A stretch of 64,000 nucleotides of DNA, from contig OZ038471.1 of NCBI GenBank assembly GCA_964036295.1, positions 5,082,001 to 5,146,000 on the forward strand, given 5' to 3'. Numbering within the stretch: the stretch's first letter is position 1; every line of letters begins with the position of its first letter. Shown piece after piece: positions 23,250 to 34,676 of this stretch. The notes under the pieces were generated by a model that was not told the origin of the DNA, ran no database searches, and saw only the letters and a list, made by a program, of their open reading frames with translations. The stretch comes from Plumapathes pennacea (lineage: Eukaryota; Cnidaria; Anthozoa; Antipatharia; Myriopathidae). The translations under genes were made by a program, and so were the position numbers.

Positions 23250-23465
23250 AAAGTCTAACTTAGACCTGGTTTACCGCTAAATTGAAGTTTAGACGGACTC
23301 CGTAAACCAGGGTTCGCCAAAGGTTAAAATGCATTTTCAGAACATACATCGGCGTCGGTTTATAAAGACCACGTTTAGCCGTAGTCCGATAAGCATGGCT
23401 ATTGTTTGACCAATGTTTAGACCAGGGCTTTCTTAACCGTGGTCCAAACCTTGTTTAAAAAATCG
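23250..23465. mobile_element. Foldback/MITE-like element upstream of receptor copy B
   Basis: Contains GAAGTTTAGACGGACTC and TAAACCAGGGTT and ends in a partial inversion (AACCGTGGTCCAAACCTTG). An about 80-bp part recurs at 34,290-34,370. Confidence 0.5.
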
Positions 23466-23850
23466 ACCTACAAAGTTTCCCGAAACTAACACTGCTTATA
23501 ATGATATCAATAGTAGTAAAAGATTTTGTCACTCCGTTAGACAAGTGTATCTCTTTTAATTATTTCACTGCTTGCAGAATACGGTCACGCCCAAACTTTC
23601 AAACGAAACCTAAAGGTGTGACCGATCGAATGAAAGCTCCCGATTAGAACAATCTAAAGTAGTGTCCTAGTTGTTGTTGAGTGGATTCAAGTATAATTCA
23701 GGATCATAAACCTCCGAAGAAATACCAGAACAACTTAAACTCATTCAGCCATTTACTTTTAAAAGTAAGGAACAATTTTCAAACATTCATACTTCCACAC
23801 CATTCCCACAAAATATCACGTATTTCAATGAAGCCAGCAAAGCTATTAAC

Positions 23851-23943
23851 CTCGTATGGTTAGGTTTAGGGCTAAATACATGGTTAGGATTAGATGTTTT
23901 GATCTTTAACCATAAACCTAGCTCTAAGCCTAATTCTACGAGA
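23851..23943. repeat. Inverted repeat with telomere-like words
   Basis: TCGTATGGTTAGGTTTAGGG pairs imperfectly with CCTAATTCTACGAG. Too short and irregular to be a telomere relic. Confidence 0.45.
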
Positions 23944-26823
23944 TTTAGCTATGCCGTTTTCTTTGACTTAACTCCCCATTCCCCGTTTTAGTAAAATCCC
24001 ATACTAAATATACTATTCAAGATTATACATGTTTACGGAACTACCAAACATTTTCTATGGATTTACTCAAAACTCAAACCACAACGGTCCCCTTGGAAGT
24101 ACAATATATACATATAAATATTAAGAGCTTCGTTTGTTCGCGTTTTGTAAATTAAGAATACTTTTGAGTACGAGTTATCAGGTCTTACAAGTCCATATAT
24201 AACTATAATTCTCCACTTCTGAAGAAAGGATTAAAATATATACCCAAATTTAAACAGAAAGAATCAAACGAAATCCGCTCATTACTGTCTACAGATGTGC
24301 TCTCCCCTTTTAAAGCTTTCACTTGAATAGAAAAATATTTACATTTCCTGCGACTTCAAAGTTTTGTTTAATTTACCAGCGGAAAGGGTAGAGGATGCAA
24401 TAGTTAATTATATACAACTATATAAACATCTCAAGGCATGTACTTCATTTTGCAAAATACAAGTAGTACAATACGTGTCTGGCGAAAGATTCGGTAAAAG
24501 CAGTTATAGTTGTATACACCAAAACACTTTCCACAACCGAAAGCTACAAGGTTTAAAGATAAACAATTATGTTAAAAACGGTCGGCAACCTTCTTCCAAC
24601 TCCACGCTTATAAGATTCAGATATTATAAGATACGGTTCAATAATGATTCACCTGACAAATTGCTGAACCATTGAGTATCAAGTGTTCGTTTAGTATGAA
24701 TGTACGGGCAAGATTAGTCCTCTGAAATACTGTTGGTAAACGACGTTTCGACCACCGGAGCTGGAGATGATGATAACTAATTCTGAAGAAAACTATCGAC
24801 AGCCTTTCCACTCCGAATACACCAGAAGATGAGAAACACTTGAATTGGTAAGTAAATTCGGGCGTCTCTTTAGAAATTACGAAAAAATGGAGCAAACGAA
24901 TCGAGAATAAGATTGCATCAATACAATTATCTCAAGAGGCTTCTAAAAGGATACACTCGATACATGTAAGGTATATATTGCCGAAACAAATCTAACCTTA
25001 AGGCTTGAATCCTGTCCAATATTGACAAGTCTTTTCCTCTTGTCGTTCAAACTTTTGTATCTAAACTAAAACCGCATGCACAAATATATTTCTTGTATTC
25101 AACATAGGCCGTTCTCGCGTAAATTCGAAGTTGGAAGGTTAAACAATACCTTTTAAAATTATCTGAGGAAATCTCCAGCTGGGAATTAACAGGTACTTGA
25201 AATTAGTTTTAACTTACCGTCGAAGCGAACAACTATACTAAGAACCTGAATGCAGCCCAGAACTCAAATTCCAGATTAACAAATCCAACGGAAACGTGGA
25301 GCAATATATATAAATGATAAATATACGGTAACTCATACTTAATCTTGATCCCAGTCCGTACCTTAACATGCTAATGACTTAACAGAACTTAGTATGAGAC
25401 CCGCAAATAATAAATTTTTAATGAACAGGAAAAAAAAAAATCGAATAATACCATAGAAACGTATAATGCAAGATGTAAAGTTGTTGAAACATTGGTTAAT
25501 TTCAAACCTTCTTTCTGCTGATTAGACGAATCATGCTGTTTAAGATTAATGTTTTCGGGAAAAGAAGGCTGCGTTTCATTAGTCACCGTTATTCGATTGC
25601 ATGCGTTTGCCTTGCAGTTAATGCCAGGGGGCTGTTTTTTAATTGCTTTTCAAGATCAACTGGCTTGTTTGGTCGCCAAGTATTCTTGTGCTTGCGAACA
25701 TCGTGCAAATTAGCATGCAAGAATTTGCGTTATCTTTGAAAATATAGCCTTACCTGGTTTACAAAATCACCTCTGAGATTGTTTATGTCTGGTGTATCTC
25801 TTAATCAATTCGCAGTACCAAGTGTACCCGCAGTTGCGAAGCTGTGACTTTGACAATTTTACTGCAATGAATATTAAAGGTAAAAAAGGACGAAGGATGA
25901 ATTAAAGCTTCCTGGATTGTAGCAGTATTAAGCAGTTGTAAAACTTTAATTCTAATTCGCAGCCAGCTACGTCTTATTATACCCTGGTTTAAAGTTTGAT
26001 TTTTAAAATTTAGAACTGCCAAAATTAAAGTAAAATATATGATTGTGTGATCATCCCTCGATTCAACAAAGCTATATATTACTTGTATATTTGAGAGAAA
26101 GGCCACACACTATCCTTATTAATTTCGTAACAAATAGGCCAAGAAAATTGAACTGCTAGAAAGATATGAAAGTTATTTTGTGGCACTGTAATCATGGCCC
26201 TACTAGATGTCCCACAACGATTTCTATTACGTGTCTTTTTATTCATTTGTGTGAAAGAGATACCACATACTAGCTTTATTAATTGTGTAACAAGAAGGAG
26301 GAGAAAAGTGAACTGCTCCGAGCAACATGTGAAATATGAAAGTTATTTAGTGGAAGAAAGTTAATTAGTCTTCATTTTTTGCTTATCTCTTCCATATGTT
26401 ATCTCGTAGTTTAAATTTACTATATATAGAAGTGGCACTGAATATATAAGATACATATACATATATTTCGAAATCGCTTTAATTAACTTTCTTCCTTGAC
26501 TACATCTTATCCCAATCATATATACTGTTTATAGTACCTTCTCAAGCACCTTTCTACGCATATGGGAAAATATAAAATGAAGATTGATTGCCACTGCAGT
26601 CATATGTACCTATCATTTACCATATGTCCCACGTTTTTATTAGCACATATCTTTTCATTCATGTATGTAAAAGAAAGGGCACTATCTTCATTAATAAGCA
26701 ATGACAAGCGCAGCCTAATAGAACTGCCAGCTAGGCGAACTAGCTGGTTATGGTCATAAAAAGATAAATACCCCATTGCCTCTGGCTCTGTGCATCTTCC
26801 CACTACATATATCCCATCAAGTA

Positions 26824-27035
26824 TTAACCCTTTCACTCCCAAGCTCAAAATGCAGATTCTCCCAACCTTTTAAGAAGAAAATGTATGAGTGATGTAGTGA
26901 GAATTGATAGTTTAATCACCTTTCATCTTAGCAAACTATCAAAAGCCAAGTTCTCCCTACTGTATCATATATGCTTCTGGTGAGAAACTGAAGGAGATAA
27001 TCTAAGTTGGTCACTCTTGGGAGTGAAAGGGTTAA
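26824..27035. mobile_element. CCCTTTCACTCCC MITE family, best-preserved copy
   Basis: TTAA at 26824-26827 and 27032-27035. TIRs CCCTTTCACTCCCAAG and CTTGGGAGTGAAAGGG are nearly perfect complements. The core is about 204 bp and noncoding. Use it as the family reference. Confidence 0.85.
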
Positions 27036-27998
27036 ACTGAATTATCACTTGACTCGTTCGGACCCGTTGACGTCATCCTGGCTAGTGTGAAAAATTTGCC
27101 TGAGAGCTGACGAGAGCTGTACAGGTTGACATACTCCGGTCCCGACTGAAAAAGCTGTCAGGAACAGCTTGGATAGTTTTACGTTGCCTTTTTTCCAGCG
27201 ATGCAATAGTGGCTACTGTATGATGACAAGATAATTAATTAAAAAGCTATAGTGCGAGTAACGCGAGCTCAGTCAAGTGTTCACCCGAAAACGGAATAGT
27301 CCAGGTCCATTTGAAGCATATTTTCAATTGGTTTATTTGCAAAACATTATTTTTACTATGTCTCTGTCGTAAAGAGAAATGCCAATATCTCACCCTATAG
27401 TGGTAAGATAAATGGATATTGAAGTGAACGCGGCTAATCTATATAAAAAAAGGCTTTTGGTGAAGAAGCAACAAAACAATAAGGACTCCTCTATTGGCAG
27501 TGTATCTCGTTGAATCACTCCGGCTAATGAATGACAAATCATTACTATTGGCTTCATGCAAACAGTTACATCGTAGGAAATATGCCTCAAAATATGCAAA
27601 ACGAGCGCTGTGATACCGATCCGACTGTAGTTTCCATAACCAAAACGTACGAGGGTAGTAACGAAGATACCTACGACAAAGTCAAGCACTTACCTGCAAG
27701 CAGTGCAATTCAAGTAAGTGGCCACTCTTTCCTCTTTCTTCTACAATCTCAACCTTCAAACGTCTGTAGAAACTGTAGTCGACACACCCGTCTGCGGTTG
27801 AAGGATTAAAAGATACAATGGTTGTCAGTAAACGATAATTTTCGAGTCAGCACATCTTCTTAGTGTGGATCGCCTTGGTCAGAAAAATGACTTTCCCATT
27901 AAATTCCATAGGGCAAAATAGGAATATTTTAAATTACTTCGGTAATGAAAATGGGGGTGTCTTTTTTGGAGATACCCGTAAAACCTGTAGCATCTAAC

Positions 27999-28206
27999 GC
28001 CGTGTTTACGAGAGACATTTACCGTAGTAAAAAAATTACCGCGGTAAATTTGCATTTACCATGCCCTGCAAGATGGTAAATTGGCACTTACTACGGTAAA
28101 TTTTCTGTTGTTCTGAACTACACTTACCAAGGTTTTGTAAACTGTCAACAAGCGTGGTACGTTTACTGCAGTAAATTAAATGCTTGTGTCTCGTGTAAAC
28201 ACGGCA
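27999..28206. mobile_element. MITE with TIR GCCGTGTTTAC
   Basis: The left end GCCGTGTTTACGAGAGACA is mirrored by TGTCTCGTGTAAACACGGC. The interior is built of repeated inverted TTTACCGTAGTAAA-like words. Confidence 0.75.
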
Positions 28207-28343
28207 TAAATAGAACACTAATGTACGAAACTTATCCAACGGGACTCTAACAAAACATGAACTAATATGTTAATCGTGGTAATCCCTATAAATCTCTGAG
28301 CAGGTGAAAAATTACCTAACATAATTAGGCTGAATTTTTAATC

Positions 28344-28554
28344 TTAATCCTTTCACTCTCAAGCTCAAAACATAAATTCTCCCAACCATAAAATAAGAAA
28401 ATGTATGAGTGGTGAAAAGAGAATTGATGGTTTAATCAGCTGTCATTTGAGCAAGGTATCAAATGCCAAATTCTCCATACTGTATGATATATCTCTGGTA
28501 AAAGATTAAAAAGAGAAAATTGAAGTTGGTCACTCTTGGGAGTGAAAGGGTTAA
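28344..28554. mobile_element. CCCTTTCACTCCC MITE family, full-length copy
   Basis: TTAA on both sides; ends TCCTTTCACTCTCAAG and CTTGGGAGTGAAAGGG. Confidence 0.8.
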
Positions 28555-28827
28555 TGTAACTGACAACTGCAAAAATTAGTTTTCGTGTCACGTCGTCGTT
28601 ATTGCCCAGTTCCCTTGGCAACTTTCGGGCGGCAGCAACAAAGCTGCATTTAAGAAAGAGTAGACACCGGAAAAACGGGTAATTTCGTCTATTTTTGGTT
28701 TCCAACATAAATTTAATAGTGACAGCGGACCGGAGAAAGATAACAATTAAAATATGCTTTGATCGGTTATATGTCATGCTTGGTGTCTTCTTTTCAGGAA
28801 TTGGTATTCCCTCGCAAGGTAATATCA

Positions 28828-28893
28828 TTTAAGAAATATATAACGCATTCCCGCGTAATATAGCCTCATCTAAACACGCGGGAAGCTGGGAAA
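28828..28893. repeat. Dispersed repeat (copy 2 of 2)
   Basis: Same sequence family as 20,696-20,780. Confidence 0.65.
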
Positions 28894-29095
28894 ACAAGAG
28901 CGTTGGCAAAACACGAGGCTGCGTGTAATACACTCTCTGTGAAAATTTGTTTTTACCGCAATATTTAAAAATACGCAAGAAAGTTTCGTTGTATTTCGCT
29001 GCAAAGCGTGACACGCTGGCGTCACATCGTTGTATGGACTCTTATTTACCACGGTTAATCGACCAATCAGAGAGCGAGAAACTAGTGTGTTGTGG

Positions 29096-29255
29096 TAAAA
29101 TAATCAATTTATTACACGAAACGTCGTGCAATACGGCCGTATTTTTACTCATCAGTATTATTTTTTCTCGCCTGAAGCAGGCTCGAAAAAATAACACCGA
29201 CTCGTAAAATACTCCCCCGTTTGCACTCCTTCCCGTGTAATAACCTCTTTCTATC
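29096..29255. mobile_element. Foldback element (copy 1)
   Basis: TTTATTACACG ends pair with CGTGTAATAA. The centre TTTTTTCTCGCCTGAAGCAG is followed by GCTCGAAAAAAT. Near-identical to 31,310-31,465. Confidence 0.7.
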
Positions 29256-29647
29256 TAATTGTTAAGGATTAGCTATTCTAATTACTTAATACTTTGTTGG
29301 TTTAAAACGTGCAGCTTTGGTTGTTATGGATACATGTGCCAGTGGAGAGCAGAATCACAATCTTCAGTATTATCGATATAACGAGCTTATACACTGATAT
29401 CTTGCAACTACAGATGGCGTTTTCTCGCATTTATCTCCGAAAACTCACTATAGAAAATCGTCGAAGACAAATTGATGTTCTAATTAAAATAATAATTTAA
29501 AAAATCGATTTAATCGATATGTCAATTTTATACAAACACAAACTGCAATTTATCAGCGAATATGTGGCAAAGTTAATAACCAGGACTGTAAAAAATAATT
29601 GCTTGTCATGCTAACTTGTCATAATCCTAAACAAATCTCATTTTCAG

Positions 29648-29755
29648 TCCTCTTCAAAAGGGATGGCAATTTGGTGATGCAAAAAAGAAAAAAAAGATCA
29701 CCGCTTCGATTAGATTGTGGCTGGCATAATACATTCGGTAAAACAGGTTGTTATG
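29648..29755 (+). CDS. Possible orphan exon of unknown protein
   Basis: An open stretch is bounded by a good acceptor (ttttcag at 29,641-29,647) and a strong donor (GTAAG after 29,755), phase 1 on both sides. It would encode a basic peptide including VMQKRKKRSPLRLDCGWHN. I do not recognise it. It lies upstream of the PAN/EGF/D8C gene on the same strand, but its phase does not match that gene's first exon directly. It could be a chance ORF. Confidence 0.2.
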
Positions 29756-29948
29756 GTAAGTTCTTCGTATTTATATCATTTATATTGTTCATAAAAAATG
29801 GCACGAGTATTTCATTCTTGAATCGAAGTACAGAGAGCAATCGAGATACAAGAGGCAAAGACAGATACATACTAAAAATATAAAAGGCAACATAATACCA
29901 GTAGAGACAAGGAAGGAGACTACAAAGGTACTTTGACAGAGACAAAGA

Positions 29949-30345
29949 GGTAGAATGAGAAAGACCGAATAAGGACGAGGAGGAGATAGTCAAAACTAAT
30001 CACGACTAAAACTAAAACGACAAAGACAGAAATGCGAAGTAGACCAATGTAGTAGCGACCGTGTAAATTACTGCTCTTATTTTACAGGATAAATCCTCTG
30101 TCCTCTGGTAGAATGAGGAAGACAGAATAAAGACAAGGAGAAGATAATCAAATCTAATTACGACAGAAAAAAAAGAAAAAAAGAAAAAAAGAAAGAAAGA
30201 AAAAAGCACACACACACAAACACAAACACAAAAAACACAAAAACGACAAGAGACAGAAATGCGAAGTAGACCAATGTAATATAAAGTGCGAGAGTTCTGA
30301 ACTGTACATTACTGCTCTTATTTCACAGGACAAATTCTCTGTCGT
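29949..30345 (+). repeat. Tandem duplication spanning the splice acceptor of the PAN exon
   Basis: Unit 1 (about 29,949-30,108) and unit 2 (30,109-30,345) share GTAGAATGAG, AGACAGAAATGCGAAGTAGA, ACTGCTCTTATTT and CACAGGACAAATTCTCTGTC or a close variant. Unit 2 is longer because of an A/G-rich and CA-rich insertion (30,169-30,240). Confidence 0.8.
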
Positions 30346-33300
30346 CTGCATTATCGCTTGGCTGATTTCTGCGAGTGAGCAGTCAAATGCAAACACCTGT
30401 ACGACATCTGTGGAAGGGATGACGTTAACACGGCACGCTTACAAATCCATTGCAGTTGAAGACATGCAAGTTTGCTTTCACTACTGCCAACGCGAGGAAC
30501 TCTGTCAAAGCATTAACTTTTTTAAGGAAGGGGGAATATGCGAATTCAACAACCGGACTCTGTCCATTTACCCTCAGCACCGCAGGGTAGGAAAAGGCAC
30601 GTACTATTTCGAGAATCCTTTCAGAGGTAATTTTACTCCTTGAAGTCCATCTACAGTCAACTTTCGCAAGCGCGGACACTAGTATTAGAAGGGCAGGGTT
30701 TGTTGGGCCCAGCCGGCCGACTTTCACATAATTGTCTTTATTATATACATACTGAGACATACTCACGAAAAAGCCATATCGTAAAATTTCGTACGCAAAT
30801 GAGTTCTAGCCAATGAGAGGCCGCGAACGACGCTTTTCACACGTGAAAAAAATCGTTCGTCCAATCACAAGCTGCGAACGACGATTTTTCACTACTTTTA
30901 AAGGGTTTCCCGGTCCCATCATAAATGTCTCAGTATGTATATAATAAACAGAAAACATCATGGAAAGTGCTTTGTACAGTTTTTATTCACTCGTTGTTTC
31001 GTATCATAAAACTCACTCGCTCGCAAAGCCTCGCTCGTTCGTTTTATGATACTTCACAACTCGTGAATAAAAACCGTACGCGCGCACTTTCCATGAAGTA
31101 ATCTCTATTTATTACACGACCTCACATTTTCGAGTGCAAATACGGGCCAAAACGAGTGCAAAGATGGGAGCGTATTGCACTCTTCAGGAACCAGATCAAC
31201 TGGTTTATTAGCTTACGTGATCAATTTTCGCAAGCAAAGTTTACAAACGCGTAATTTTTTGTTCCATTTTGCGCGCGGCGAGAACGTTTGCCCTACTTCG
31301 TTTGTCGTATAATAAACAATTTATTACACAAAAAGTCGTGCAATACGGCTGTATTTTTACTCGTCAGTTTTATTTTTTCTCGCCTGAAGCAGGCTCGAAA
31401 AAATAAAACCGACTCGTAAAAATACTCCGCCGTGTTGCACTCCTTCCCGTGTAATAACCTCTTTGTATATAAACTCTCTATAAGCCGGACACCTCTATCA
31501 GACGGACACCTAGATCAGGTCCCGGGGGAGTCCGTCGTAGAGAGAGAGAGAGAGAGTTCGCTGCATTCTCAAATTCAAGTTAATATGGTATGTTTATCTT
31601 CGTCTGTATCGTCATGAATGTTTTACTACAGTATAATATTTAGCTTGCTCCTCCTCTTTGAACACACACAAAAACTATAGTAGAAGAGCTTCAGGGTTCA
31701 ACCTGAATCAAATAGTTGAAGAGGCAATCGAAGTAAAACTATATAGTGGTGCCAGGATAATTTGGCTCGACTTAAAATTAAAACCTTCCAACTGTCAACT
31801 AAAACCTGACGGTGTGACCACTCTTCAACAAGTACGGTCCCTGTTTTACATTTTCTTGTCAATATTTTGTCAGTTTGGACAAAATATTGACATGGAAGCG
31901 AGAAATACTAGTACTCAGCTATACAGTCTGTAGAGAAAACGTCAGACTGTACAAACAACGACAGCAACAATCACATTAGCACGTAATATTACTCAGATGT
32001 AAGGTACTCACCTACTGACATGTTTACAGCCCAGCTGGGCTCCTCTCAGAATGTTCCCGCGATTTCCTGTCAAGAAATTAAGAAAAGTTATAGCGATGCT
32101 CTCAGTGGAAGGTACTGGCTCGCTCCGGCCGACCAGGGGATAGTGACAAATGTCTACTGTGACCTCGACAATGGAGGTATTAAGAACAGATGTTTTTGTT
32201 TTTCTGTTTTGTTTTGTTTTGTTTTTTTGTAAATATTGAGTACTAACCGATAAGATATCGAAAGCTTTGATCATGTCCCGAAAAGTATCATTCCACAGAA
32301 AAAAAAATCAAAGATGTACTAGAGTAGATTTTTTTCAAAAGCGACTACAAATTATTAAACAACTCTTCACTCTTGTATTTTCTGAAGCAACTCTTGTAAA
32401 TTGACAATGAGTATTGTTGTTCTTGTTGTAATCAGTTGATCGTATACTGCAATTCTCGCAGTGATTAGTATTGCATTCTTTTGCTAGTCGTGGTGCAGTG
32501 AACAACTTATCCTTGCTAAAACACAAGAACGTGTCGAAATACATTTGTTCATCTCTCTCTCTCTCTTGACGTTATAGTCCAGGTAAAGTGTAACGTAAGT
32601 CGTTGTCAAAACGGTGGGACGTGTCATTATCAAGGGAGTAACCCCACCACGTGTTCATGTCTACCCGGATACACTGGACGCCTTTGTGAGATAGGTATGT
32701 TGGGTCCAAAGCGAGTGAAACTGAATTAGTAAAGCCTTGCTCAAAACAATTTTTTTTCACTGTACATCTCTGATTCTTTTTAACTACGACAATGCAAATA
32801 TAATATAGCAGTTGAAAGTCACGTAAACGGACACCCTTGAGAAGGGGAAAAAGTGTCCGTAACTGGAACTGTCCGCTTACGAGAAGGTTTATATACAAAG
32901 TTTGACTGGGCTACAGTTTCGTAGAGGCGTACGTACGTAAGTACAGCTGTCCGCTTACGAGAGTGTCCGCCCAGAAAGCTTCGACTGCAACAACAAAGAC
33001 TTATACTTGAGTCACCAGTCATAGTTTCGAGTTTCTTGGTTAAGCCTTGGGGTTTCAAGAGCGTTGCAAGAACTACGAAAATGACACTTGCTGTTGCGGT
33101 TTTCACAGTTTTGTACAGACCGCTGACCTAAAAATAAGGTGACTACAGACGCTGCTCTGACTGTTCGGTATTCGTTCTAGATGTGGACGATTGCGCTGCC
33201 CAGCCTTGTAAAAATGGAGCGAGGTGCCGTGACGGTTTCAATTCTTTTCATTGTGATTGTTTGCCGGACTTTTCGGGAAGCACGTGTGAGGTTAACACAG

Positions 33301-34280
33301 GTACGTTTTGACATTCATTGGCTTTCACTCCCAAGCTCAACTGAATATAGATTCTCCCAAGCACTCAAGAAGAAAATGTGTAAGTAATGTAATGAGAATT
33401 AAATCAGCCTTCATCTGAGCATCTATCAAAATCCAAGCTCTCCTCACTGTATGACATATATCTGGTGAGAAACTGGAGGAGAAATTGAAGTTGATCAATC
33501 TTGGGAAAGTTGGGCCAGGCTTATTCCCAAAATCGCATTCACATAAACACAGCCTAGCTTATACTCCTGGGCCCGGTTTTTCGAAAGCCGATTAAGCTAA
33601 TCCAGGATTAACGAAATTCTTTCTCTCGACCTCTCTGCCAATAAACCGTTTATTGCAGAGTTTTGTTCGAAGATGGATTAAAAAGCTTGTTCCAGCTTAA
33701 AAACGTATAAAGGAAGTTGTTGTGGACGAAACTTTCACATTTGCAGGCATATAAATGACATGAAAGTTTAGACCTAATCCAGGATTAGGCTAATCGTGCT
33801 TTGAAAAACCGGGCCGTGTATTACAACAATTATATAAGAATATCTTTAATTAAGACTATACGTTCTAAATATAATTTGATCTAATCTGCCCTTCCCACAG
33901 CTTACGAATGTAACTTCTACAGAGAACTGAACGAGACTGACAGAATTGAAAACTTCCCGACACCAATAAACGCAACTCCACTGTGCGATGATAAACTGAG
34001 AGAAGACTGGTACCGAATCACCGGAAATGCAGGCAACGCGATGGCCATTAGGTGCGTCCCCGAGAAATTCTGTAATACGCATGGACCGGGTTGGTTAAAT
34101 GGACCTCACCCCACCCCCCAAGAGAGGAAAGTGACTCGCAGAGTTTGCTTTCACTTGAATAAAGATTGTTGTAATTTTTTTGTTGATGTTCAAGTTAGAA
34201 ACTGCGGGAGTTTTTACGTATACCATCTTAAGAAGCCACCGCTGTGTTATCTCCGTTTCTGCACAACAAATCTCATATGA
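30329..34280 (+). CDS. Secreted PAN/Apple - fibrinogen-like - EGF - cbEGF - D8C protein (5 exons, 5' exon not found)
   Basis: Extracellular modular protein. Exons: 30329-30626, 32030-32176, 32578-32694, 33181-33300 and 33901-34280, joining to 1,062 nt (353 residues plus TGA); all internal junctions are phase 1. The first exon opens with a hydrophobic stretch, [17 protein letters not shown], that looks like the end of a signal peptide, then a PAN/Apple module with Cys at CFHYCQ, ELCQS and GICEF. Exon 2 resembles the start of a fibrinogen-related domain ([18 protein letters not shown]). Exon 3 is a six-Cys EGF repeat. Exon 4 is a calcium-binding EGF repeat starting DVDDC, with the Asp/Asn hydroxylation pattern [12 protein letters not shown]. 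Exon 5 matches the uromodulin/GP2-type D8C domain: [30 protein letters not shown] and LRFCT. There is no transmembrane segment. The first exon lacks an upstream in-frame Met, so an initiator exon should lie further left. Role unknown; matrix or lectin-like binding is a guess. Confidence 0.85.
30737..30953. mobile_element. MITE with TIR TTTATTATATACATACTGAG
   Basis: The left end TTTATTATATACATACTGAG and the right end CTCAGTATGTATATAATAAA are perfect complements. The interior has a second pair of inverted words, GCGAACGACG. In intron 1 of the PAN/EGF/D8C gene. Confidence 0.85.
30960..31095. repeat. Foldback sequence directly after the 30,737 MITE
   Basis: CATGGAAAGTGC ... TTTTTATTCAC pairs with GTGAATAAAAA ... 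GCACTTTCCATG; the inner stem is ATCATAAAAC / GTTTTATGAT. Confidence 0.75.
31310..31465. mobile_element. Foldback element (copy 2)
   Basis: Same structure as 29,096-29,255; lies in intron 1 of the PAN/EGF/D8C gene. A partial relative covers about 31,107-31,190. Confidence 0.7.
33000..33145. repeat. Dispersed repeat in a PAN/EGF/D8C gene intron (copy 2)
   Basis: Related to 19,145-19,290. The preceding 32,816-32,990 contains repeated CTGTCCGCTTACGAGA motifs. Confidence 0.6.
33320..33516. mobile_element. CCCTTTCACTCCC MITE family, degenerate copy in a PAN/EGF/D8C gene intron
   Basis: Left end GCTTTCACTCCCAAGCTCAA; right end eroded (TCTTGGGAAAGT). Lies between exons 4 and 5. Confidence 0.65.
33569..33816. 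mobile_element. MITE with TIR GGGCCCGGTTTTTCGAAAGC
   Basis: The left end GGGCCCGGTTTTTCGAAAGC and the right end GCTTTGAAAAACCGGGCC are complementary; inner words TAATCCAGGATTA occur on both sides. In the last intron of the PAN/EGF/D8C gene. Confidence 0.8.
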
Positions 34281-34289
34281 TTATAGACC

Positions 34290-34370
34290 GACACTTTAAA
34301 CAAACCAGTTAACTTAGACATGGTTGTCACTAAATTGAAGTTTAGACGGACTCTGTAAACCAGGGTTAGC
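34290..34370. repeat. Partial copy of the 23,250 element
   Basis: Shares AATTGAAGTTTAGACGGACT and TGTAAACCAGGGTT. It starts about 10 bp after the D8C stop codon, so it would lie in the 3' UTR. Confidence 0.6.
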
Positions 34371-34462
34371 CTGCATTGTACATTTAGTGCTAGTCTCGAA
34401 TGCGCAGGCTTGCTTGCAAGTAATTTCAACAAACTTGCCCACCCTTTGGTTTGAAATGTAAA

Positions 34463-34676
34463 TTAACCCTTTCACTCCAAGGTTAGCTCAAAATGCTAAT
34501 TTTCCCAATTTTTTTTGTAGAAGAACATGTATGAGTGTTGCAATGAGAATTAATAGCTTAATCAGTTTTAATCTGAGCAAGGTATCAAAAGCCAAGTTCT
34601 CCTTACTGTTTATCTTGGTGAGAAACTGAAGGAGAATACTGAAGTTGGTCACTCCTTGGGAGTATTCAAGGGGTTG
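34463..34676. mobile_element. CCCTTTCACTCCC MITE family, copy downstream of the D8C exon
   Basis: Left TTAA and CCCTTTCACTCCAAGG are intact. The right end is modified (CACTCCTTGGGAGTATTC). Confidence 0.7.

Larger units (their letters stand above)
23176..29647. other. Gene-poor region, no gene seen
   Basis: AT-rich DNA between the 5' end of receptor copy B and the PAN/EGF/D8C gene. It contains MITEs (listed separately) and an old degenerate repeat in about three copies (26,084-26,170, 26,200-26,350, 26,630-26,735, sharing CTTTATTAATTGTGTAAC-like words). A minus-strand open stretch (24,638-24,895) and a plus-strand one (27,531-27,809) match nothing I know. The copy B promoter should lie near 23,176-23,300; no clear TATA or initiator is visible. 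Confidence 0.55.

Noticed and set aside
24638-24895. 85-codon minus-strand frame near the 5' side of receptor copy B
   Set aside because: No recognisable domain or splice context; possibly a fragment of an old repeat, but I could not support it.
27531-27809. 92-codon plus-strand frame
   Set aside because: No recognisable domain, and it sits in MITE-rich intergenic DNA.
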